This document shows, piece by piece, positions 6,162-11,872 of a stretch of 11,872 bases of DNA (positions within the stretch are counted from its first letter, which is position 1; the number at the start of each line of letters is the position of its first letter). Location of the stretch: the NCBI GenBank assembly GCA_019308625.1, contig JAFDHU010000054.1, forward strand, positions 1 through 11,872. The letters run 5' to 3'. The notes under the pieces were generated by a model. That model was not told where the DNA came from and searched no databases. It was given only the letters and a program-made list of their open reading frames with translations. This stretch comes from Deltaproteobacteria bacterium. GTDB lineage: Bacteria > Desulfobacterota > Desulfobaccia > Desulfobaccales > 0-14-0-80-60-11. The position numbers and the translations under genes are program-made.

Positions 6162-6839
6162 ATGCCCAAGTTTTTCAATTTCTACGACCCTCGGGAGCGC
6201 CGCTATCTGTTCAACAGCTTTTTGGTGGTGGTGGCCTTGGTGGAGGTGCTGATCCTGGTCTTCACCCTCATCTGGCAGATGGATGAGGGCCTGCTAGGGG
6301 GGCCGGTGAAGGTGGTGCCCTTTCCCTGGAAGGAATACCTGCTGGTGGCCTTCGCCGCGCCCATTGCCTTGGTGTTTCTCTTCGGGGTGATTGTGCGGGG
6401 CTTCCAGGCCTTGGCCCCTGAGACTGAAGCAGACACGGCCCGGGTGCCCCAGAAGAAAATTTCCTGCCGGCAGCTGGGCTTTTTTGCCGGGGTGGCAGTC
6501 CTTTTGGTTTTCCTGGGGCTGATGCTGTTCGGTGGCCTGATTCTGGACGGCCTCCACTGGCTCCTGCAGGGATTAGGGCTGGGCGGCGTCTATCTGCTGG
6601 CGGCCCTGCTGGCTTTGGCCTGTCTGTACTTCCCCCTGCGTCTCTTTCTCAATTACCGCCTGCAAAAGAAGGCCCTGGAGCTCCGTTACCTGCAGTATCT
6701 GGCTGAACGCCACGGGGTGGTGGTGGCCGAGTCCGCCCCGGAGGAGTCCCCGGCAGAATCGGAAAGCACCGCCTTGGCGGAGGAACCGCCGCATCAGATT
6801 CCTTATACCCGAAACTCTTCCCGGGGGTCCTCCGATTGA
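6162..6839 (+). CDS. Four-helix membrane protein of unknown function
   Basis: I do not recognise this 225-aa protein. Hydrophobic segments at about 18-38, 58-80, 105-129 and 140-165 suggest four membrane helices with both ends in the cytoplasm. The N-terminus is basic and aromatic (PKFFNFYDPRERRYLF). After the last helix comes an amphipathic stretch, YRLQKKALELRYLQYLAERHG (split at about 165-185, possibly a short coiled coil), then an acidic, Ser/Pro-rich tail that looks disordered. No Cys pair or catalytic motif is seen. A 94-bp gap separates it from the MauE-like gene, with only a weak GGGG ribosome site, so it may be in the same transcript or have its own start. The zincin-like gene follows 48 bp downstream. 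The alternating hydrophobic pattern and normal codon use support a real gene. Confidence 0.78.
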   Translation: MPKFFNFYDPRERRYLFNSFLVVVALVEVLILVFTLIWQMDEGLLGGPVKVVPFPWKEYLLVAFAAPIALVFLFGVIVRGFQALAPETEADTARVPQKKISCRQLGFFAGVAVLLVFLGLMLFGGLILDGLHWLLQGLGLGGVYLLAALLALACLYFPLRLFLNYRLQKKALELRYLQYLAERHGVVVAESAPEESPAESESTALAEEPPHQIPYTRNSSRGSSD

Positions 6840-6887
6840 GCAAGGGTTCCGGCGAACCGAATCCTTCGCCTGTTTTGGAGGTAGGCA

Positions 6888-7613
6888 ATGGGGGAATTTT
6901 CTTTCTCATCTATGGTTCTGGTGGGTCTCGGGGCGGCGACCGGAGCCTTGCTGACCTTGGCCGCCGTCCGGGCTTGGGGGGTGGTCTACCGCTTCGGCCG
7001 ACAAACCGCAATTCTGGAACTGCCTTGGCGGTTGCAGCTGGAGTTGCGTTGGCAGAGGGAGCCGGATGGCCTCTACCTTGATGAAGCCGAAGAGATGCTG
7101 GAAAAGCTCCGCCGCCTCAACCGGCTCATTGACTTCCACTGGCTGCTTCCTTATGCCAGGAAATACCGGATTCGGTACATCGGGTTCAAAGGCGCTGCCT
7201 CCGAGCACTGGAAGCCCGGCTGTCTGGCCTGTTCCACCCTGGAATTCTCCCCCTTGGGTGGCTACCGCATATACCTGAACCCGGACTTGCCCTTGCCGGA
7301 GACGGCCCGGCGTCTTAGCGAGGAGCTGGGCTTTGAACTCAAGCCCGAGGAGGTGCACCCTTTTCTGTTTTTGCATGAAATCGGCCATACCCCGGAAGCT
7401 GGCAATGTGTGCTTTATTTCCGCCTCCATCAACACCGCCTTGTCCGGCGGGCGTCGCACCCACCGCCGCCGTCGGGAGCTGCAGAGTTTGAAGCTTGAGG
7501 TGGAAAGGCGGGCCGATGCCTTCGCCACTTCTGAATTGCTTCGGTGGCGGTCCGCTGGCCGGTTAGGGTGCTCCCCCCAAAATGACGCCCGTCGCTGTCC
7601 TTCAGCTTTGTGA
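6888..7613 (+). CDS. Membrane-anchored zincin-like protein (HEIGH motif)
   Basis: This is a predicted zinc metallopeptidase-like protein of 241 aa. A single hydrophobic helix at about 9-29 anchors it. The central part has a paired CLAC (Cys112, Cys115) and strand-rich segments. The zinc site is HEIGH (His163, Glu164, His167), with a downstream ExxAD (Glu206, Asp210) in EVERRADAFA, the layout of gluzincins such as M48 and of ImmA/IrrE-like proteins. Overall similarity to either family is weak, so activity and substrate are unknown. The ATG at 6888 has GGAGGT at 6877-6882, an excellent site. The region 186-199 is extremely Arg-rich (GGRRTHRRRRE). The last ~20 residues (GRLGCSPQNDARRCPSAL) look unlike a folded domain and may be a natural tail or a sign of sequence damage. 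It lies last in the membrane-protein train before hppA. Confidence 0.75.
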   Translation: MGEFSFSSMVLVGLGAATGALLTLAAVRAWGVVYRFGRQTAILELPWRLQLELRWQREPDGLYLDEAEEMLEKLRRLNRLIDFHWLLPYARKYRIRYIGFKGAASEHWKPGCLACSTLEFSPLGGYRIYLNPDLPLPETARRLSEELGFELKPEEVHPFLFLHEIGHTPEAGNVCFISASINTALSGGRRTHRRRRELQSLKLEVERRADAFATSELLRWRSAGRLGCSPQNDARRCPSAL

Positions 7614-7622
7614 AATTTTTCC

Positions 7623-7652
7623 TTTACATTTCCTTTCGGAATAGGCTATTAA
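7623..7652 (+). promoter_or_regulatory. Candidate promoter for hppA
   Basis: TTTACA (7623-7628) and TATTAA (7647-7652) are separated by 18 bp in an AT-rich gap just after the zincin-like gene. The match is five of six and four of six to sigma70 consensus. The leader would be about 115 nt and contains a small inverted repeat (CTTAA at 7709-7713 with TTAAG at 7721-7725). Confidence 0.4.
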
Positions 7653-7774
7653 TTTATATCCGGTCAGTGTCCGTGGAAGCGGTCAGCCAGGGTGGCGAGG
7701 AGGTGATGCTTAAAACAGGCTTAAGTGGCCAATAATTCTGGAAAAATAAAAAGTCCAAAGGAGGGTAGTACCGG

Positions 7775-8038
7775 ATGAATATTGTCAATTTTGCCTTGAT
7801 ATGCGGTTTGCTGGGAGTAGCCTACGGCATGTTCACCACCACCTGGGTGTTAAAGCAGGATCCCGGCTCACCCCGGATGCAGGAAATCTCCGCCGCGGTT
7901 CAGGAAGGCGCCAGCGCTTATCTCAACCGGCAGTATAAAACTGTGGCCCTGGTGGGGGTGATCTTGTTTGTCCTGCTCTTCGGGCTGGGCAAGTACGTGG
8001 CCATCGGCTTGCGTTCACCAGTCTGGCCCATGCCTTAA
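7775..8038 (+). pseudogene. hppA: HppA N-terminal part, broken by internal deletion and frameshift
   Basis: This is the 5' part of the membrane-bound proton-translocating pyrophosphatase gene. The ATG at 7775 has a strong AAAGGAGGG at 7757-7765. Residues 1-78 are normal for the family: a first membrane helix, the conserved [22 protein letters not shown] segment (split: MQEISAAVQEGA, then [10 protein letters not shown]), and the second helix ending KYVAIG. After Gly78 (codon 8006-8008) the frame reads nine unrelated residues and stops at 8036-8038. The rest of the protein continues in another frame from about 8011. The missing piece is the end of transmembrane helix 2 to helix 3 region, normally containing a GFLIGAVLS...ANVRTA-like stretch of about 29 residues. 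As read, the gene could not give a working pump. Confidence 0.85.
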
Positions 8039-9738
8039 AGATCGCCTTCCGGGCCGGTTCGGTTACCGGTCTTTTGGTGGTGGGCTTGGCTCTCCTGAGC
8101 GTGGCTGGCTACTACAAGTTTGTCTCCGCGGTTGACCCCAAACACGCCCTCTACTACCTGGTGGGCTTGGGCTTCGGCTGCTCCCTGGTCTCCGTCTTTG
8201 CCCGGTTGGGCGGCGGCATCTACACCAAGGCCGCGGACGTAGGCGCCGACCTGGTGGGCAAGGTGGAAGCCGGCATCCCGGAGGACGACCCCCGTAACCC
8301 GGCGGTGATCGCTGACAACGTGGGCGACAACGTGGGCGACTGCGCCGGCATGGCCGCCGACCTGTATGAGACTTATGTGGTCACCATCGTGGCCGCCATG
8401 CTCCTGGGGCACACAGTTTACGGCTCGGAACAGCCCATGGCGGTTTACTTCCCCATGCTCATCGGCGGGGTAGCCATCATCGCCTCCATCATCGGCACCT
8501 TCTTCGTGCGACTGGGCAAATCCCAGTACATCATGGGCGCCCTGTACAAGGGCCTGGCGGTTTCCGGGATTCTGGCGGTCATCGCTTTCTATCCCTTGGC
8601 CCAGAAATTCATGACCGGCGTGACGGCCAAGGACGGCTATGCCATCCCCGCGTTTAACGTGTTTCTGATGGCGGTGATCGGCATCATCGTCACCGGTTTA
8701 ATCGTGATGATCACCGAGTACTTCACCTCCAAGAGCTTCTCCCCGGTGAAGAAGATTGCCTTGGCTTCCACCACTGGTCACGCCACTAACATCATCCAGG
8801 GTCTGGCGGTGTCCATGATGTCCACCGCCCTGCCGGTGCTGGTGATTGTGGCGGCCATTCTGGCGGCCTTCAGCCTGGGCGGTGGCATGGCTCATCCCGG
8901 CACTGGACTCTATGCGGTCGCCCTGACAGTCGTGGCCATGCTTTCCATGACCGGCATCATCGTGGCCATTGACTCCTACGGTCCGGTCACCGACAATGCC
9001 GGTGGCATTGCCGAGATGGCCGAGCTGCCGGATGACATCCGCAACATCACCGACCCCCTGGATGCCGTAGGCAACACCACCAAGGCGGTGACCAAAGGCT
9101 ACGCCATCGGCTCGGCTGCCTTGGCGGCGCTGGTGCTCTTTGCCGAATACTCCCGGTCCTTCCCGGCGCATTTGTCCTTTGAGCTGTCCGATCCCCGGGT
9201 CTTGGCCGGACTGTTCATCGGCGGCCTGTTGCCCTATGTCTTCTCGGCCCTGTGCATGGAGGCCGTGGGCCGGGCGGCCGGCGGCGTGGTGGAAGAGGTG
9301 CGCCGGCAGTTCCGGGAGATCCCCGGTATCATGGAAGGCACTGCCAAGCCTGAGTACGGCAAGTGCGTGGACATCGTCACCAAGGCGGCCATCCGCCAGA
9401 TGATGTTGCCGGCCCTGATCCCGGTGTTGTCGCCCATCATCGTGGGCTTCACCCCCGGCTTGGGACCGGTGGCCTTGGGCGGCATGCTCATCGGCTCCAT
9501 CGTCACCGGCCTGTTCCTGGCCATCGCCATGACCTCCGGCGGCGGCGCCTGGGACAACGCCAAGAAGGCCATTGAAGACGGCTTATATGGCGGCAAGGGC
9601 TCCGATGCTCACAAGGCCGCGGTCACCGGTGACACCGTGGGCGACCCTTACAAGGACACCGCCGGCCCGGCCATCAACCCCATGATCAAGGTGGTCAACA
9701 TCGTGGCCCTGCTGATCGTGCCCCTGCTCATCGGGTAA
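8011..9738 (+). pseudogene. hppA: HppA main part, K+-independent H+-translocating pyrophosphatase
   Basis: This part encodes most of the integral-membrane enzyme that hydrolyses cytoplasmic pyrophosphate and pumps protons outward. From 8011 the frame reads [20 protein letters not shown] and runs 575 codons. Its first usable start is a TTG at 8074 with no good ribosome site, so it is a continuation rather than a separate gene. Added to the first 78 residues and about 29 missing ones it gives ~680 aa, the usual length. The catalytic loop [20 protein letters not shown] and the following [19 protein letters not shown] are intact, as are [17 protein letters not shown] and [17 protein letters not shown]. 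In [12 protein letters not shown], Lys (codon 9082-9084) and Thr (9091-9093) replace the Ala and Gly of K+-dependent enzymes, marking the K+-independent H+ type. A strong terminator follows 25 nt after the stop. Confidence 0.93.
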
Positions 9739-9762
9739 AGGTCCCTGACTGAACCAACGGCA

Positions 9763-9797
9763 AAGGCCGGCTCTCTCCGGAGCCGGCCTTGCTTTTT
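9763..9797 (+). terminator. Intrinsic terminator after hppA
   Basis: An 11-bp perfect stem joins 9763-9773 and 9780-9790 (AAGGCCGGCTC with GAGCCGGCCTT) around a TCTCCG loop. GC and then five T (9793-9797) follow. It lies 25 nt after the hppA stop and 15 nt before the end of the convergent glycosyltransferase gene. In the reverse direction only three T follow the stem, so it serves mainly hppA. Confidence 0.92.
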
Positions 9798-9811
9798 AGG
9801 TTTGAGTCCGG

Positions 9812-11872
9812 CTATCCCGCCGCCTGCCGGAGGCCGCGCTTGTCCGGGGAAGGGGGGAGATGGAGGTGCCGGGCCAAGAGCCTCCGGTAGGAGGCGGCCT
9901 CCCGGTGGTGACCGGCTTCTTCCAACAGCTCGGCCAGCTCCGCCATGATGCCCCACCTCCGGGAATCGTAAGGATTGAATTTCAGCGCTTTAAGATAAAA
10001 TTCCCGAGCCTCCTCCAGGTCACCCCGCTCCCACAGCTGGGCTGCCTCCCGCCAAAAGGGATTTTCGTTGCCGTCATACATGAGCGGAACAATTTCCTCC
10101 CCTTGACGGCGCACATGGAAAATAATGCCGTCCTCCTCATAATAGCGGTCCTCATCCGGGATAAGGTGCTCCTGCCACCGGGAAAGAAGCAGACGGGAGT
10201 TCTCCTCCTCCCGGTCAAACCTCCCCGGCGTTTGGCTTTCCAGGTGGTAGACCACACATTTGGGGTTATATACCAGCTTATGTCCCTGCCGGGCGAGCTT
10301 CAGGCATAAGTCCACATCCTCAAACCCGTTGTAAAACTCCTCGTCAAACAGACCCGCGGCAAAAAAGGCTTCCCGCCTGACCAGCAGGCAGGCGGCGGTA
10401 AGAAACCGGAAGGGGCGCTCCTTGTTCACCGCGGGATGGTCACGATGGAAGCCCCGATAAATGTGGTACACCAGCCGCTGGGAGCTGACCACCACCCCGG
10501 CGTGCTGCACGGTGTCGTCCGGATAAAGGAGCTTGGCCCCCACCGCGGCCACCTCCGGGTCCTGTTCGGCGATCCGGAGCAGCTCCTCCAGCCATCCGGG
10601 TGTGACCAGAGTGTCATTATTGAGGAAAACCAGGTAATTCCCCCGAGCGGCTCGGGCTCCCTGGTTGGAAGCCCGGGCAAACCCCAGATTGGCGTCGTGA
10701 AAGATGGTCTTGATCTCTCCCATAGCGGCCAGACGCTCCAGGAGGAGGCGGGTGCCGTCGGTGGAGCCGTTGTCCACCACCATGAGCTCATACAGTTCCC
10801 GGGGGGTATGCTGCCGGATGGATTCCAGGCAGTTCTGGGTGAGCTCCAGGTTGTTAAAGGTCGGGATGATGATGGAGGCCGCCGGGCGGCTCGCGCTCGC
10901 TGCATTTGAAAGGGATGGCGGCGGGGCACTGTCAGCCGCGGTTAGGTCCCGGCAGCAGTCCTTAAGGCGCGGATGTCCGGGATTGAGCTGGGCAGCTTGA
11001 TGGCAGGCCTCCTCCAGAGTCCCGGCGTCTCCCAGGCGCCGGGCTGTTTCGGCTAGGCCCAGCCAGAGCTCCGCATTTCCGGGTTCCTGCCGCAGGGCCT
11101 CCCGCCAGTAACCCAAGGCTTCCCAGGACAGGCCCAGCTCCAGGCACACGCTGCTCAGGTTGGCCAAAATCTCTGGATTCTGGGGATTCTGGTGCCAAGC
11201 CCGGGTGTAGGCTGCCAGTGCCCCGTTCAGGTCGCCCCTCTGTCGGCAGTTGAGCCCCAGGCGGGTAAGCAGGGGCAGGGCGTCAGGGGCCATCCGCCGG
11301 GCGGTACGCAGCACCTCCCAGGCCTCCTGGTGCTTCCCTTGCAGGGTGAGGACGTCACTTAAAGTAAGATGGGTTTCCAATATGTCCGGATAACATCGGC
11401 TGAGCCTTCCCAGAAGCTCTTCGGCGACCGGCCAGTTGTGCCGCTCCAGGGCCAGTTGGGCCTCCCTCAGAAGCTCTTCCGGTTCTGTCTCTGTTTCTTC
11501 ACCTTCAGGGGCCGGCAGCCCCAGATTTTGCCGCAGTTCCCTCACATACCGCCGCTGCCACTGTTTAAGGTGCGGTTTGTCTCTTAAAAGGTGTTGGTAC
11601 TTGGCATGGATGATTTCCATGGTCCGAAGGAAGTCGGTCTTCCTGCCGCTGGACATGGTGCTGCCGTCTTCCCTCCAGGAGTATTCGCCGGTGACTTTGG
11701 GGATATGCAGGAAGTCGCTCAGGAGGGACAGCCGGATCCACAAATCCCAGTCTTCATGGGTGGTCAGGCTTTCGTCAAACACACCGGCCTGCTCCAGACA
11801 GGCCTTTTCATGCATGACGCAGAGCACCGGAAACAGGTTGCACACCAGCAGACGGTTCGGGTCAAAATCCCG
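9812..11872 (-). CDS. Glycosyltransferase with two GT2 domains and TPR repeats, 5' end off the window
   Basis: This is a large multidomain protein, probably cytoplasmic and acting in cell-surface polysaccharide or glycoprotein synthesis. Only its C-terminal 686 residues are in the window; the frame is open to the right edge (first readable residues RDFDPNRLLVCNLFPV). Counting from the GTG at 11845: residues 1-100 are the end of a first GT2 domain, with the HEDWDLW acidic motif (31-36); about 125-300 hold four to five TPR repeats; 322-565 are a complete second GT2 domain of the rhamnosyltransferase type, with SIIIPTFNN, VVDNGSTDGT, NLGFARASNQG, the FLNNDT metal site (408-412) and FEDVDLCLK (508-515); 598-660 hold one or two further TPRs. 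Ser/Ala-rich linkers join the parts. It stands convergent to hppA, with which it has no obvious functional link. Acceptor and sugar are unknown. Confidence 0.92.
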   Translation of the reverse strand, partial: RDFDPNRLLVCNLFPVLCVMHEKACLEQAGVFDESLTTHEDWDLWIRLSLLSDFLHIPKVTGEYSWREDGSTMSSGRKTDFLRTMEIIHAKYQHLLRDKPHLKQWQRRYVRELRQNLGLPAPEGEETETEPEELLREAQLALERHNWPVAEELLGRLSRCYPDILETHLTLSDVLTLQGKHQEAWEVLRTARRMAPDALPLLTRLGLNCRQRGDLNGALAAYTRAWHQNPQNPEILANLSSVCLELGLSWEALGYWREALRQEPGNAELWLGLAETARRLGDAGTLEEACHQAAQLNPGHPRLKDCCRDLTAADSAPPPSLSNAASASRPAASIIIPTFNNLELTQNCLESIRQHTPRELYELMVVDNGSTDGTRLLLERLAAMGEIKTIFHDANLGFARASNQGARAARGNYLVFLNNDTLVTPGWLEELLRIAEQDPEVAAVGAKLLYPDDTVQHAGVVVSSQRLVYHIYRGFHRDHPAVNKERPFRFLTAACLLVRREAFFAAGLFDEEFYNGFEDVDLCLKLARQGHKLVYNPKCVVYHLESQTPGRFDREEENSRLLLSRWQEHLIPDEDRYYEEDGIIFHVRRQGEEIVPLMYDGNENPFWREAAQLWERGDLEEAREFYLKALKFNPYDSRRWGIMAELAELLEEAGHHREAASYRRLLARHLHLPPSPDKRGLRQAAG

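Noticed and set aside
7698..7735. AGGAGGTG next to an ATG giving a 9-codon leader frame before hppA
   Set aside because: The ribosome site ends only 2 nt from the ATG, too close to be used, and the peptide shows no attenuation feature.
1..11872. CRISPR arrays, tRNA or rRNA genes, transposases
   Set aside because: None seen: no regularly spaced repeats, no cloverleaf or rRNA-like stretches, and no transposase-like protein in any frame.

Overview
The window looks like a piece of a GC-rich, Gram-negative bacterial chromosome. Outer-membrane and periplasmic features (a TolC-type channel, membrane-anchored periplasmic domains), a deltaproteobacterial flavour (MauE/DoxX plus rhodanese pair, K+-independent proton-pumping pyrophosphatase) and the gene mix suggest a Desulfobacterota-like organism. 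That placement is inference from gene content and style, not from a marker search.

Layout. Bases 1-462 hold no convincing gene. They hold repeats: a ~130-nt imperfect inverted-repeat element (95-224), two small hairpins with symmetric internal loops (227-245 and 252-279), and a 14-bp tandem duplication (335-362). Next come gatC and gatA (463-2135), subunits of the tRNA-dependent Asp/Glu amidotransferase; gatB is not in the window. A TolC-family outer-membrane efflux protein follows (2336-3673). Convergent to it, on the minus strand, is a HAD-type phosphatase (3721-4350).

A recognisable sigma70-type promoter (4424-4451), overlaid by repeated TTGATT/AATCAA half-sites, leads into a plus-strand gene train: a small membrane-anchored protein, a membrane-anchored rhodanese, a MauE/DoxX-like redox membrane protein with a DCGCG motif, a four-helix membrane protein of unknown function, and a membrane-anchored zincin-like protein (HEIGH plus ExxAD). 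The first three are tightly packed and probably handle sulfur or thiol redox chemistry at the cytoplasmic membrane. After a gap with its own candidate promoter comes hppA, encoding the membrane H+-pyrophosphatase (7775-9738), closed by a strong intrinsic terminator (9763-9797). The right end is a large minus-strand protein (9812 to the edge, 5' end cut off) that combines two GT2 glycosyltransferase domains with TPR repeats.

The most striking observation is that two highly conserved housekeeping genes, gatC and hppA, carry the same kind of lesion: one internal stretch is missing and the downstream part continues in another frame. Both missing lengths must be 1 modulo 3, and comparison with remembered family consensus puts both near 85 nt. 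A shared cause, most simply an assembly or gap-closing artefact, should be excluded before calling either gene a pseudogene.
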